Assembly (NCBI GenBank): GCA_964611295.1 | Contig: CAZSWV010000004.1 | Location: 62,001 to 126,000, forward strand | DNA: 64,000 nucleotides | Source: B73-G16 sp964611295 | GTDB taxonomy: Bacteria; Desulfobacterota; B13-G15 | Reading direction: 5' to 3' | Part shown: positions 41,659 through 51,409 of the stretch, one piece after another | Layout of the letters: the number at the start of each line of letters is the position of its first letter | How positions within the stretch are numbered: position 1 is the first letter of the stretch | Notes under the pieces: generated by a model | What the model saw: the letters and a program-made list of their open reading frames with translations, nothing else | What the model was told of the DNA's origin: nothing | The model's database searches: none | Made by a program: the position numbers and the translations under genes

Positions 41659-43449
41659 ATGCAAAAGGGGCTTTTTGCGTGGTTTTTGATAGCTTTACTG
41701 ACCATCCTCTTGTTCAACAGCCTTTCCCCTAAAGGTGGTCAGAAGGAGCTCATATACAGCGATTTCCTGGAAGCTGTAGAAAAGGGCCAGGTTTCTTCGG
41801 TTACCATTAAAGGGGAGAAGATAACCGGGGTATTTACAGACGGTTCTTCTTTTAAGACTGTCCTGCCACCTGATCCGGAGTTGATCCCCTTTCTGAGGTC
41901 CAAGGGCGTTAAGGTGAGGGCAAAGCCTGATGACTCTTCGCTTGTGAGTTCTCTACTCACTAACTTAGTCCCCTTTTTGTTGCTTTTCGGCTTTTGGATC
42001 TACTTTATGAGGCAGATGCAGGCAGGAAGCGGGAGGGCCTTTTCCTTTGGTCGAAGTAGGGCGAAGTTCTTCGATAAAGAGCAAGGCCAAAGGGTTACCT
42101 TTAAAGACGTGGCTGGTATAGATGAGTGTAAGGAAGAAGTGAAGGAAATCGTGGAGTTCTTGAAGGACCCTTCACGATTTACCCGACTCGGGGCCAGGAT
42201 CCCCAAGGGGATATTGCTCGTAGGTCCTCCAGGTACGGGCAAAACCCTTTTGGCAAGGGCCATAGCCGGCGAGGCCGATGTGCCCTTTTTGAGCATAAGT
42301 GGTTCTGACTTCGTGGAGATGTTTGTGGGTGTTGGGGCAGCCAGGGTAAGGGACCTGTTCGCCCAAGCTAAACGTCATGCCCCTTGCATTGTCTTCATAG
42401 ACGAGATCGATGCTGTAGGGAGGTATCGCGGGGCGGGCCTTGGGGGAGGTCATGACGAGAGGGAACAGACTCTGAACCAGCTTTTAGTGGAGATGGATGG
42501 CTTTGAGGCGAACGAGGGGATAGTGGTGATAGCGGCTACAAACCGTCCGGACATCTTAGACCCTGCATTGCTTAGGCCGGGCAGGTTCGACAGGCAGATC
42601 GTCGTACCCATTCCGGACCTGAGGGGCAGGTATGAAATACTCAAGGTCCATACGCGTAAAGTCCCCCTGGAAGAGGATGTGGACCTTTGGGTTATAGCCA
42701 AGTCCACGCCTGGATTTACAGGCGCCGACCTCGAAAACCTGGTGAACGAGGCAGCCCTCCTTGCTGCTAGAAAGGGGAAGGACAAAGTAGGGATGAAGGA
42801 ACTAGAAGAGGCCAAGGACAAAGTCCTAATGGGCGTAGAGAGGAAGAGCATCGTTTTAAGCGAGGAGGAGAAAAGAAGCATCGCCTACCACGAGGCAGGA
42901 CATGCCCTTGTGGCCAAATTCACCCCTGGTGCTGATCCTGTCCACAAAGTGACCATCATCCCTCGTGGGCAGGCCTTAGGGTTGACGCAACAATTGCCCC
43001 AGGACGACCGTCACATTTACTCGAAGGATTACCTCCTTGCCACCATAACGGTCCTGCTCGGTGGTAGAGCCGCAGAGGAATTGGTCCTTGGCAGCATAAG
43101 CACAGGTGCAGGCAACGACATCGAAAAGGCCACAGAGATTGCCCGGAAGATGGTCTGCGAATGGGGGATGAGCGAAAGGCTTGGTCCTTTGGCTTTTGGC
43201 AGGAGGGAGGAGCAGGTCTTTTTGGGGAAAGAACTGGTCATGCACAAGGACTACAGCGAACGCACAGCCCAAGAGATAGACGAAGAGGTAAAGGGAATCG
43301 TTACGACTTGCTACCAGAGAGCAAGGTCTATCCTTCAAGCAAATCTCGACCTTTTGCATTTAATTGCCCAAAACCTTTTGGAAAAGGAGTCCTTAAGCGG
43401 CGAGGAACTCGAGGAGATGGTGAGGGGAAGGGGTGCGAAGGGTCTATAA
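41659..43449 (+). CDS. ftsH: ATP-dependent zinc metalloprotease FtsH
   Basis: 596 residues. Two membrane spans (about 4-22 and 95-115) flank a small external domain. AAA+ domain has Walker A GPPGTGKT, the FVGVGAARVRDLF pore loop, the Walker B FIDEIDAVG and the SRH. The zinc site is HEAGH with the third ligand in the downstream GNDIEKAT region. Degrades membrane and short-lived regulatory proteins. Overlaps folP by 17 bases, as expected in the conserved ftsH-folP order. Confidence 0.97.
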   Translation: MQKGLFAWFLIALLTILLFNSLSPKGGQKELIYSDFLEAVEKGQVSSVTIKGEKITGVFTDGSSFKTVLPPDPELIPFLRSKGVKVRAKPDDSSLVSSLLTNLVPFLLLFGFWIYFMRQMQAGSGRAFSFGRSRAKFFDKEQGQRVTFKDVAGIDECKEEVKEIVEFLKDPSRFTRLGARIPKGILLVGPPGTGKTLLARAIAGEADVPFLSISGSDFVEMFVGVGAARVRDLFAQAKRHAPCIVFIDEIDAVGRYRGAGLGGGHDEREQTLNQLLVEMDGFEANEGIVVIAATNRPDILDPALLRPGRFDRQIVVPIPDLRGRYEILKVHTRKVPLEEDVDLWVIAKSTPGFTGADLENLVNEAALLAARKGKDKVGMKELEEAKDKVLMGVERKSIVLSEEEKRSIAYHEAGHALVAKFTPGADPVHKVTIIPRGQALGLTQQLPQDDRHIYSKDYLLATITVLLGGRAAEELVLGSISTGAGNDIEKATEIARKMVCEWGMSERLGPLAFGRREEQVFLGKELVMHKDYSERTAQEIDEEVKGIVTTCYQRARSILQANLDLLHLIAQNLLEKESLSGEELEEMVRGRGAKGL

Positions 43450-44278
43450 ACTACGCTTACGGGACAAGGAGCTGGAGCTCGGCAAGAGGACCTTGGTGAT
43501 GGGCGTCTTGAACGTCACCCCGGATTCTTTTTCAGACGGCGGTCTTTACCTTGACCCCAAGAGGGCAGAGGAAAGGGCATGGGAGATGGTGGAAGAAGGG
43601 GCAGATATCATTGACATAGGTGGTGAATCCACCAGACCTGGGGCTGAGCCCTTACCCCTTGAGGAAGAACTGCGAAGGGTAATGCCCGTCCTTGAGGCCT
43701 TAGGTCCTTCTTTTCCTGTGCCTATATCTATCGACACCTATAAGGCAAAAGTAGCCGAAGAAGCCCTTAAGGCAGGCGCCTCTATTGTGAACGACATTAG
43801 CGGATTGGGGTTTGACCAGGACATGGCAGAAGTAGTAGCCCATTATGGGGCTGCATTGGTGATCATGCACATAAAAGGCACACCTAAGGACATGCAACTT
43901 AACCCGACCTATGGTGACGTCCTTGGGGAGATAAAGGCTTATTTACGGGAGAGGATAGAGAAGGCAGAAAAAGCAGGGGTTAGGTCAGATGCCATAATAG
44001 TCGATCCAGGCATAGGCTTTGGGAAGCGTCTGGAGCACAACTTGGAGATCTTCCGCCGTATGAAGGAACTAGAGGAGCTAGGCAAACCCATCCTTGTTGG
44101 TCCCTCAAGGAAGCGGTTCATAGGGGAGATCTTAGGAGTAGAGACAAGCCAAAGACTGTACGGGACCTTGGCCGCCGTTGCCTTTTCGATCTTACAGGGG
44201 GTCCATATCGTAAGGGTCCATGATGTGAAACCCTGTAGGCAATTGGTGGACGTAATCGACGCCATGATGAACCTTTAA
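43433..44278 (+). CDS. folP: Dihydropteroate synthase
   Basis: 281 residues. Joins p-aminobenzoate to dihydropterin pyrophosphate in folate synthesis. TIM-barrel signatures: VMGVLNVTPDSFSDGG, DIIDIGGESTRPGAEPL, SIDTYKAKVAEEAL, VNDISGL, VDPGIGFGKRLEHNL, and a final VRVHDVKPC. The ATG lies within the ftsH tail. Confidence 0.96.
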   Translation: MRRVYKLRLRDKELELGKRTLVMGVLNVTPDSFSDGGLYLDPKRAEERAWEMVEEGADIIDIGGESTRPGAEPLPLEEELRRVMPVLEALGPSFPVPISIDTYKAKVAEEALKAGASIVNDISGLGFDQDMAEVVAHYGAALVIMHIKGTPKDMQLNPTYGDVLGEIKAYLRERIEKAEKAGVRSDAIIVDPGIGFGKRLEHNLEIFRRMKELEELGKPILVGPSRKRFIGEILGVETSQRLYGTLAAVAFSILQGVHIVRVHDVKPCRQLVDVIDAMMNL

Positions 44279-44291
44279 ACAGGGTTTAGGG

Positions 44292-45095
44292 GTGGGGACG
44301 TTTTGGGCGCTTTTGAAGAACATGGGTCTAAAGGACCTGGTAGACATAGGGGTGGTGGCCGTCTTTGTTTACTGGGTGCTTTTGCTTTTACGAGGGACCC
44401 GTTCCCTGGAGATCTTACTGGGACTAGGTTTTTTGGTATTGGCCTTTTTGACCGCTCAGAAATGGGGACTTGCGACCATACAATGGATACTCAGCAACTT
44501 CATGGAATCCTTCATCGTCTTCATCATCGTCATCTTCCAGGAGGACATAAGGAGGGCCCTTTCCTCTATGGGGAAGACCCCCTTTTGGGGTCCTAAATTT
44601 CACCCTTACAATCCCCTTTTGCTAGAAGAGATAGTGGAGGCCTCCGTGAATCTTTCGAGGCTAAAAGAGGGGGGGATCATAGTCCTTGAAAGGGAGGCGG
44701 ATGTCAGGAGACATGTAGAAGTAGGGGTTGAGCTTGACGCAAAGGTATCAAAGGAGCTATTGGTCTCCATCTTTCGAAAGACTTCGCCCCTTCACGATGG
44801 AGCTGTGCTTGTCCAAAAGGGACGGATTTCGGCTGCCAGGTGTTTCCTACCCTTGAGCGAGAACCCAAGGAAAAGCCCTTTACTTGGTATGAGACATAGG
44901 GCTGCCCTCGGTATGTCGGAGAGGACCGATGCCGTGGTCATAGTGATATCGGAAGAAAGGGGGACTGTTTCTTTGGCCATAAAAGGTAAGCTTACCCGTA
45001 ACTTGGAGATGGAGAGGTTAAAAACGGTCTTGAACAATCTTTTGGTTTTACAAAGGGCCAAAGGTGAGAGAAGGTCTAAGAAAGCTATTTCTTGA
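44292..45095 (+). CDS. cdaA: Diadenylate cyclase (c-di-AMP synthase)
   Basis: 267 residues. Three N-terminal membrane spans (about 10-80), then a DAC domain with the catalytic DGA in LHDGAVLV and RHR in GMRHRAALGMSE. Makes the second messenger c-di-AMP from ATP. Followed by a YbbR-domain protein and glmM, the same order as cdaA-cdaR-glmM in Gram-positive bacteria, where c-di-AMP controls potassium and osmotic balance. GTG start 13 bases after folP. Confidence 0.94.
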   Translation: MGTFWALLKNMGLKDLVDIGVVAVFVYWVLLLLRGTRSLEILLGLGFLVLAFLTAQKWGLATIQWILSNFMESFIVFIIVIFQEDIRRALSSMGKTPFWGPKFHPYNPLLLEEIVEASVNLSRLKEGGIIVLEREADVRRHVEVGVELDAKVSKELLVSIFRKTSPLHDGAVLVQKGRISAARCFLPLSENPRKSPLLGMRHRAALGMSERTDAVVIVISEERGTVSLAIKGKLTRNLEMERLKTVLNNLLVLQRAKGERRSKKAIS

Positions 45096-45468
45096 AAACC
45101 TAGGGCTCAAGTTGATATCGTTCCTTGTAGCCTTCTCCATATGGGCTTTCGTCAAGGGTACCACTGTAAGGGAGATGACCTTGACAGTACCAGTGGACAT
45201 CACGGAGCTACCCGAGGGTTTTGTGGTGAGCGATGTTGAGCCGCTTTTGGTCACAGTGAGGGTGAGGGGATTGGTACATCAGGTGAACAAACTCAAGCGG
45301 GAGGCCATACAAGTGGTCCTTCCCCTTAAGCGGGTGAAAGAGGGGGAAAACGTCTTTTGGATAGGTCCAAGCTTCGTCAGGGTCCCTTCCGGTATAGAGG
45401 TGGTGGACGTCTTACCTGCCCAAGTGAAGGTGAAGTTATACAGCATAAAGGGTGAAGACGGTAAATGA
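45064..45468 (+). CDS. YbbR-domain protein (CdaR-like)
   Basis: 134 residues. One membrane span at about 13-31 (LISFLVAFSIWAFVKG), then a single YbbR beta-domain outside the membrane (about 40-128). CdaR homologues in Firmicutes carry several YbbR domains and modulate CdaA. GTG start lies 32 bases inside cdaA, so expression is coupled. The short single-domain form is typical of Gram-negative members. Confidence 0.88.
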   Translation: MREGLRKLFLENLGLKLISFLVAFSIWAFVKGTTVREMTLTVPVDITELPEGFVVSDVEPLLVTVRVRGLVHQVNKLKREAIQVVLPLKRVKEGENVFWIGPSFVRVPSGIEVVDVLPAQVKVKLYSIKGEDGK

Positions 45469-45492
45469 CCCTTTTTTAAAGGGGGTAGGGCC

Positions 45493-46851
45493 ATGAGGCT
45501 TTTTGGGACAGACGGCATACGAGGAGTCGCGAACCGTTTTCCTATGTCGGTGGAAGTGGCCCTGAAGGTTGGCCAGGCTGTTACCGCCCTTTTCAAACAA
45601 AGGGAAGTCCATCCACGCATTGTGGTGGGCAAGGACACGAGGCTTTCAGGGTATATGTTTGAGACAGCGCTTGTGGCAGGCATCTGTTCCATGGGCGGAG
45701 AGGCCCTTTTAGTGGGGCCTTTTCCAACCCCAGGGATCGCCTTTCTGGTAAGGGATACCCGAGCCGATGCAGGGGTTGTCATCTCGGCTTCGCACAACCC
45801 CTTTTACGACAACGGTATAAAGGTGTTCTCAGGCGATGGTTTCAAGCTTCCGGATCCCCTTGAGGATAGGATCGAGCAGATGGTCATGAAAGGGGACTTC
45901 GGCTTGGAACCTCCAATAGGAGAAGACATCGGTAGGGCCATGAGGATGGAGGACGCGATAGGTCGTTACCTCGTCTTTTTGAAAAAAACCTTTCCCCAAG
46001 AACTTGACCTTAAAGGGGTAAAGCTTGTTGTGGATTGTGCCAACGGGGCTACTTACAAAATAGCCCCTTTGCTCTTCTGGGAACTTGGGGCAGAAGTGAT
46101 CCCCCTTTCGGACAAACCAAACGGCTTGAACATAAACGAGGCCTGTGGTGCCCTTTATCCGGAAAGGATGGCCAAGGCCGTTGTGGCGTATGGGGCTGAC
46201 CTCGGCTTGGCACTTGACGGAGATGGGGATAGGGTCATCTTTTCGGATCGCAAAGGGCAGGTCTTGGATGGTGACAGGATCATGGCCATATGTGCCATCG
46301 AAATGGCCAAAAAGGGTAGTTTAAAGAAAAACACGGTAGTTGCCACAGTGATGAGCAATATGGGGCTTGATGTAGCCCTAGCCAGGCACGGCATAAAGGT
46401 GGTAAGGACAAAGGTAGGGGATCGGTATGTGGTAGAGGAGATGCTCAAAGGAGGATACAACCTCGGTGGGGAACAAGCGGGTCATATCGTATTTCTAGAC
46501 TATACGACCACAGGAGACGGACTCCTTACAGCCTTACAGCTCCTATTGATCCTCCGGTCTAAAGATAAAGACCTTTCAGATCTGACCAAGGTGATGGAAC
46601 CCTATCCCCAGGTGAAGAAGGACATCCTCGTTAGGTCAAAACCACCCCTTGAGGAGATCCCAGGTTTCCTTGACGCCCTGCGGGAAGCCGAAAGAGAACT
46701 TGAGGGGAAAGGCAGAGTGGTGGTTCGCTATTCAGGTACAGAGCCAGTGCTGAGGCTTATGGTGGAAGGAGAAGATGTGGGGAAGATATCGGCGTTAGCT
46801 GAAGGACTTGCGGACCTAATTCAAAGACATATCGGGGAGGTAGGAGCATGA
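45493..46851 (+). CDS. glmM: Phosphoglucosamine mutase
   Basis: 452 residues. Converts glucosamine-6-P to glucosamine-1-P for peptidoglycan and LPS. N-terminal LFGTDGIRGVAN, the catalytic phospho-serine in VISASHNPFYDNGIK, the metal loop DGDGDRV, substrate loop GGEQAGHIVF, and phosphate loop RYSGTEPVLRLMVEG. Its TGA overlaps the pdxJ ATG. Confidence 0.97.
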   Translation: MRLFGTDGIRGVANRFPMSVEVALKVGQAVTALFKQREVHPRIVVGKDTRLSGYMFETALVAGICSMGGEALLVGPFPTPGIAFLVRDTRADAGVVISASHNPFYDNGIKVFSGDGFKLPDPLEDRIEQMVMKGDFGLEPPIGEDIGRAMRMEDAIGRYLVFLKKTFPQELDLKGVKLVVDCANGATYKIAPLLFWELGAEVIPLSDKPNGLNINEACGALYPERMAKAVVAYGADLGLALDGDGDRVIFSDRKGQVLDGDRIMAICAIEMAKKGSLKKNTVVATVMSNMGLDVALARHGIKVVRTKVGDRYVVEEMLKGGYNLGGEQAGHIVFLDYTTTGDGLLTALQLLLILRSKDKDLSDLTKVMEPYPQVKKDILVRSKPPLEEIPGFLDALREAERELEGKGRVVVRYSGTEPVLRLMVEGEDVGKISALAEGLADLIQRHIGEVGA

Positions 46852-47561
46852 AGAAACTTGCTGTAAACGTAGACCACGTGGCCACCCTCAGGGAGGCGAG
46901 ACGCACCTATTATCCAGATCCTGTGGAGGCGGCCTTACTTGCAGAACTTGCCGGTGCCCATGGCATCGTGGTCCATTTGAGAGAAGACAGGCGCCACATA
47001 AAGGAAAGGGACCTCAGGCTGTTGAGGGAGTTGGTGAAGACCTGTCTTAACCTCGAAATGGCCCCCGTAGAGGAGATGTCCAGGATAGCAAGGGAGACAA
47101 AACCCCATATGGTCACTTTGGTCCCCGAAAGGAGGGAAGAGATAACTACCGAAGGGGGGCTTGACGTAAGGGGAAATAAGGACAAGCTAACGGGGCTAAT
47201 AGAGGGACTAAGGGAGGCGGGGATAGTCGTCAGCATATTTGTGGACCCAGAACCCTTCCAGATCGAGGCGGCTAAGGAAGTGGGAGCTCAGGCCATTGAG
47301 ATACATACAGGCCTTTATGCCGAAGCCCCTAATGAGGAAGTGAGGCAGAAGGAGTTGGAGAAGATAAGGCGTTCAGCCGAATTTGCTAAGCAGCTGGGTT
47401 TAAGCGTAAGGGCAGGCCATGGTCTAAACTACTGGAACGTCAGGCCTATAGTGGAAATCCAAGAAATAGAAGAACTGAGCATCGGCCACGCAATTGTGGC
47501 CAGGGCAGTACTAGTGGGGATGGAGAAGGCAGTAAGAGAAATGCTCGAATTGCTTAAGTAG
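46848..47561 (+). CDS. pdxJ: Pyridoxine 5'-phosphate synthase
   Basis: 237 residues. Last step of the DXP-dependent route to vitamin B6. Signatures: NVDHVATLREARRTYYPDP, HLREDRRHI, TLVPERREEITTEGGLDV, and a C-terminal SIGHAIVARAVLVG. ATGA overlap with glmM; the 3' end overlaps the opposite M20 peptidase gene by 8 bases. Confidence 0.97.
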   Translation: MKKLAVNVDHVATLREARRTYYPDPVEAALLAELAGAHGIVVHLREDRRHIKERDLRLLRELVKTCLNLEMAPVEEMSRIARETKPHMVTLVPERREEITTEGGLDVRGNKDKLTGLIEGLREAGIVVSIFVDPEPFQIEAAKEVGAQAIEIHTGLYAEAPNEEVRQKELEKIRRSAEFAKQLGLSVRAGHGLNYWNVRPIVEIQEIEELSIGHAIVARAVLVGMEKAVREMLELLK

Positions 47562-48843
47562 CCACCTCTAAGATCAATTCGTACAGGAAATCTATGGCGA
47601 AAAAGAAGTTCTCGAGGCGGAGCCTTTCGTCTACGTTGTGTACTAAAGAGAGTTCTTCCCGCTTAAGCCTGAAGGGCACAAAGTCATAACAAGGTATTCC
47701 TGCTGAGCGGAAGAAGCGACTGTCAGTTGCTCCGGTGATCAACATAGGTACAACGGGCACACCTGGGTCTTTCCGGTGGGCTAGTCTTTCAATGGCCTTG
47801 TATAAAGGGGTTGTCAAGGGAGACGGAGGGCTTGGTTCAACGGGGGACAAGGGCTCAAGAGAAACACCCTCCTCGTCCAGTAGGGACCTTAACCCTTTGA
47901 AGAACTCCAGAGGGTCTGTGTCTGGAAGGAGTCTGCAGTCAAAAAGGGCTTCTGCTTGAGAGGGAATGACGTTGACTTTGGTACCAGCCTTAAGCACCGT
48001 TAGGGTAAAGGTGTCCCTCAACATGGCCATGATTTGAGGATGAAGGGATAAGGTCTTGAGGAATCCTTCGAGTTTCTGCCCTCCAACTTCAAGGGCCTTT
48101 TTCGCCTCCGGGTTTTCATCCCCCATTATCCCTTCGAGGTAATGCCTTACTAAGGGGATGACCCTTATTGGCGGCTGATAGGCCAGGAGCTTAAAGGTGG
48201 TCCTCACCAGTTTTTCTGCGGCATTATCGCCATGGGGTATTGAACCATGCCCACTTCTACCTGTGGCTTTAAGGGAGAATTGTGCCACCACCTTCTGGGC
48301 TACGGAGATCTCGTAATGGTGAGGGGTACCGTCATCCCTGAGGACGATGGACCCTCCCTCGTTCAAGACAAAGGCGACCTCCCGTAAATCCGGTATGTTT
48401 TCCAGACACCACTTGGCACCAGCCTTACCTCCTGTTTCTTCATCGGCAGTGGCCAAAAGCCAAACGGGCCTTTTCAGCCTTTGGGAACGCCTTTTGGTCA
48501 ATACCAATGCCCATACCTGCGCCATCCCAAAGGCCTTGGTATCGAGTGTTCCCCTACCCCAGATAAACCCATCCTTTATGCATCCTCCAAAAGGGTCCTC
48601 CGTCCACAGATCCCTTTCTGCCGGGACCACATCCATATGGTGCAAAAACAAAAGGGCCCCCTTGCCTTCGCCTAGTTTGGCTAAGAGGTTTGCCCTTCCG
48701 GGTTCTGGTATATATACCTCACAACTTATCCCTTCTTTGGACAGGAGGTGCTGCAGGAACTTTGCTGCCTCTTCTTCACGACCAGGTGGGTTTGAAGTGT
48801 CTATCCTCAAATACTCCTGGAGGTTTCGGAGGGCTTCTTCCAT
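47554..48843 (-). CDS. M20 family zinc peptidase/deacylase
   Basis: 429 residues of the ArgE/DapE/ACY1/CPG2 family. Metal-binding FLHHMDVVPAE (about 67-77), GRGTLDTKAFGMAQ, the catalytic Glu pair in DEETGGKAGAKWC, and a dimerisation domain at about 190-310. Unlike standard DapE the sequence near 155-210 resembles the carboxypeptidase/aminoacylase subgroup, so the substrate is open. 9 bases from the upstream aconitase gene. Confidence 0.9.
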   Translation of the reverse strand: MEEALRNLQEYLRIDTSNPPGREEEAAKFLQHLLSKEGISCEVYIPEPGRANLLAKLGEGKGALLFLHHMDVVPAERDLWTEDPFGGCIKDGFIWGRGTLDTKAFGMAQVWALVLTKRRSQRLKRPVWLLATADEETGGKAGAKWCLENIPDLREVAFVLNEGGSIVLRDDGTPHHYEISVAQKVVAQFSLKATGRSGHGSIPHGDNAAEKLVRTTFKLLAYQPPIRVIPLVRHYLEGIMGDENPEAKKALEVGGQKLEGFLKTLSLHPQIMAMLRDTFTLTVLKAGTKVNVIPSQAEALFDCRLLPDTDPLEFFKGLRSLLDEEGVSLEPLSPVEPSPPSPLTTPLYKAIERLAHRKDPGVPVVPMLITGATDSRFFRSAGIPCYDFVPFRLKREELSLVHNVDERLRLENFFFAIDFLYELILEVAT

Positions 48844-48852
48844 TTTTTCAGC

Positions 48853-50748
48853 TCAGAGGTTAAGGGCTCCTCCCTTCAATAAGGTCCTTCTTTCCCTTTC
48901 TGTGAGGTCATGGACAAGGCGGATCTTTATCCCTTCGCCCAGGACCTCAGCCTCTATCTTGCCCAAGAGGTCCCCCAAGGTCAACCTGACCTTCTGGCCC
49001 TTTTTGAAAAGGGAATAGTCCGAGGGGTTGGCGAACTTAAGGGGTATGATGCCGAAGTTTATGAGGTTTGACCTGTGTATGCGTGCAAATCCCTTTGCCA
49101 AAACGGCCCTTATCCCCAAGCATCTTGGGACCAGGGCTGCATGTTCACGGCTTGACCCTTGCCCGTAGTTTTCCCCACCGACGATAAAGCCTATCCCTGC
49201 TTCCCTTGCCCGTGAGGGGAAGGAGGGGTCCAAGTTCCGAAAGGCATACTGGCTCAAAGCAGCTATGTTGGACCTCAAAGGCAAGACTTCAGGGCCGGCA
49301 GGCAATATGTCGTCTGTAGAGATGTTATCGCCCAATACCAAAAGGACCTCGCCCTCAAGGACCTCAGGCAACGGGTCAAAAGAGGGCAAGGGTTTTATAT
49401 TGGGGCCTCGGCGTAGTTGGACCGAACTAGGGTCTTCTGGAGGAGGCAATATCAGATTGTCGGCCTTCCAGTTAGAGACCACCTTTGGGATGCGAGGTGG
49501 AGTTCCAAGGCGGCGTGGATCTGTTATTTCCCCTTTCAAGGCGGTTGCCACTGCCACTTCAGGGCTTGCAAGGAATACTTCAGCATCTTGTGTACCGCTT
49601 CGCCCTTTGAAGTTACGGTTGAAGGTCCTAAGGCTCCTACCACCTGAAGGAGGAGCAAGGCCCATTCCTATACAAGGGCCACAAGCAGGTTCAAGGATCC
49701 TTGCGCCTTTCCTTACGAGCTTTTGCAAGTACCCAGTTTCCTCAAGCAAGTCGAGCACCTGTCGCGAACCAGGGACTATGGCAAATTCCACCTTAAGGGG
49801 GGAGTCAGAATTACCCAATACCTCAGCGACAAGGGCCAAATCGTAAAAGGAGGAATTGGTGCAAGAGCCCACGATCACCTGGTCTACCTTAAGGCCCTCC
49901 ACCTCGCGGACCGGTACCACGTTGTCAGGACTTGAAGGCAAGGCCACAAGGGGTTCGAGGGTCGAGAGGTTTAAGGTTTGTTTGCCCTGGTACTCGGCAT
50001 CGGGGTCGGGCATAAGTGGGAGCCACTCCTTCCCCCTCCCCTGAGTCCAAAGGAAGGCGCGCGTCCTCGTATCGCTTGGAAACAAAGAGGTTGTAAGGCC
50101 CAATTCAGCCCCCATGTTGGTTATAGTGGCCCTCTGGGGAATGGAAAGTTCAAAAACGCCAGGCCCTCTATACTCAAAGACCTTCCCGTAACCTCCTTTT
50201 ACGGTCAGGCGCCTCAATAACTCCAAGATTACGTCCTTAGCGGAGACCCATGGTGAGAGTTGTCCTGAAAGTTCTACCTCCCATACTTCAGGCATGGTCA
50301 TAAAGAAGGGGCGACCAGCCAAGGCCAAGGCTACGTCAAGACCTCCAGCACCTATTGCCACCATCGCCAAGGCCCCGGCTGTAGGGGTATGGCTATCGGA
50401 TCCGAGAAGGGTCTTTCCGGGCGATGCAAAACGTTCAAGGTGTAGTTGATGGCATATGCCTGTCCCAGGTGGCGAAAAATAAGCCCCGAACTTCGAAGCA
50501 GCTGTCCGTAAGAAGAGGTGATCGTCAGGGTTTTCCGGACCTATCCCTAAGGTGTTGTGGTCCACATAGCTCACCGCTAGGGGCACGACCCTTTCGATCC
50601 CCATGGCCTCAAGTTCAAGGTATACGAGAGTCCCAGTGGCATCCTGGGTTAACACCTGATCTACCTTAATGGCTACCTCTTGTCCGGGGAGAGGCTCACC
50701 CTCTACCAAATGGGCCCTTATGATCTTCAAAAAAAGGCTTTCCCCCAT
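48853..50748 (-). CDS. Aconitate hydratase
   Basis: 631 residues. Isomerises citrate and isocitrate in the TCA cycle. Cluster cysteines are in VIVGSCTNSSF and ILEPACGPCIG. Other blocks include DSHTPTAGAL and, in the C-terminal swivel domain, NISTDDILPAG and NYGQGSSREHAALVPRCLGIRAV. The length fits the short aconitase type found in anaerobes and thermophiles. Isopropylmalate isomerase is unlikely, because its two subunits are normally separate. Confidence 0.92.
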   Translation of the reverse strand: MGESLFLKIIRAHLVEGEPLPGQEVAIKVDQVLTQDATGTLVYLELEAMGIERVVPLAVSYVDHNTLGIGPENPDDHLFLRTAASKFGAYFSPPGTGICHQLHLERFASPGKTLLGSDSHTPTAGALAMVAIGAGGLDVALALAGRPFFMTMPEVWEVELSGQLSPWVSAKDVILELLRRLTVKGGYGKVFEYRGPGVFELSIPQRATITNMGAELGLTTSLFPSDTRTRAFLWTQGRGKEWLPLMPDPDAEYQGKQTLNLSTLEPLVALPSSPDNVVPVREVEGLKVDQVIVGSCTNSSFYDLALVAEVLGNSDSPLKVEFAIVPGSRQVLDLLEETGYLQKLVRKGARILEPACGPCIGMGLAPPSGGRSLRTFNRNFKGRSGTQDAEVFLASPEVAVATALKGEITDPRRLGTPPRIPKVVSNWKADNLILPPPEDPSSVQLRRGPNIKPLPSFDPLPEVLEGEVLLVLGDNISTDDILPAGPEVLPLRSNIAALSQYAFRNLDPSFPSRAREAGIGFIVGGENYGQGSSREHAALVPRCLGIRAVLAKGFARIHRSNLINFGIIPLKFANPSDYSLFKKGQKVRLTLGDLLGKIEAEVLGEGIKIRLVHDLTERERRTLLKGGALNL

Positions 50749-50749
50749 C

Positions 50750-51409
50750 TTAGACCCCCTCTAGGGCTTCTCTCATCTTGCGGAAGGCTTCCCTTTTGTC
50801 AGGTTTGTCAAATATGCCTGAACCTGAAACCAATATATCGGCACCAGCCAAAGCCACTTCGCGGACGTTTTCCAACTTAACGCCTCCGTCTACTTCTATT
50901 AGGACCTTTAATCCCAGCTGGTCAATCCATTGCCTTAACTTCCTCACCTTCTCCAGGCTGTGCGGGATAAAGTCCTGTCCACCGAAACCGGGATTTACGC
51001 TCATGACCAGTACCAAGTCTACTTCCCTTATCACTTCCTCTAAAGTCCATATAGGGGTAGCTGGGTTAAGCGCTACTCCCACTTTTGGGCCCGAGGCCCT
51101 TATCTTGGAAAGGACCCGGTGCAAATGGGTGCATGCTTCCACATGGACCGTTATTACGTCTGCACCAGCCGTAGCGAAGGGTTCTATAAGCCCCTCTGGT
51201 TCATAGACCATGAGATGGACGTCAAGGATAAGGTGGGTCTTCTTCCTCAGGGATTTAACCACAGGGACACCGATAGTGAGGTTAGGGACAAAGTGGCCAT
51301 CCATCACGTCCAGATGGATCCACTCAGCCCCGACCTCTTCTAACTCCCTGACCTCATCTGCTAGACGGGAAAGGTCGGCTGAAAGCACAGAGGGGGCTAT
51401 CTTCTTCAT
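50750..51409 (-). CDS. rpe: Ribulose-phosphate 3-epimerase
   Basis: 219 residues from the ATG at 51409 (IAPSVLSADLSRL). An upstream in-frame extension to 51826 is not used, because it overlaps another gene and has no similarity to the family. TIM barrel with metal and catalytic residues in HLDVMDGHFVPNLTIG, DVHLMV, MSVNPGFGGQDFI and EVDGGV. Interconverts Ru5P and Xu5P. Start and stop overlap (ATGA) with the Rho_N-like gene upstream. Confidence 0.96.
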   Translation of the reverse strand: MKKIAPSVLSADLSRLADEVRELEEVGAEWIHLDVMDGHFVPNLTIGVPVVKSLRKKTHLILDVHLMVYEPEGLIEPFATAGADVITVHVEACTHLHRVLSKIRASGPKVGVALNPATPIWTLEEVIREVDLVLVMSVNPGFGGQDFIPHSLEKVRKLRQWIDQLGLKVLIEVDGGVKLENVREVALAGADILVSGSGIFDKPDKREAFRKMREALEGV

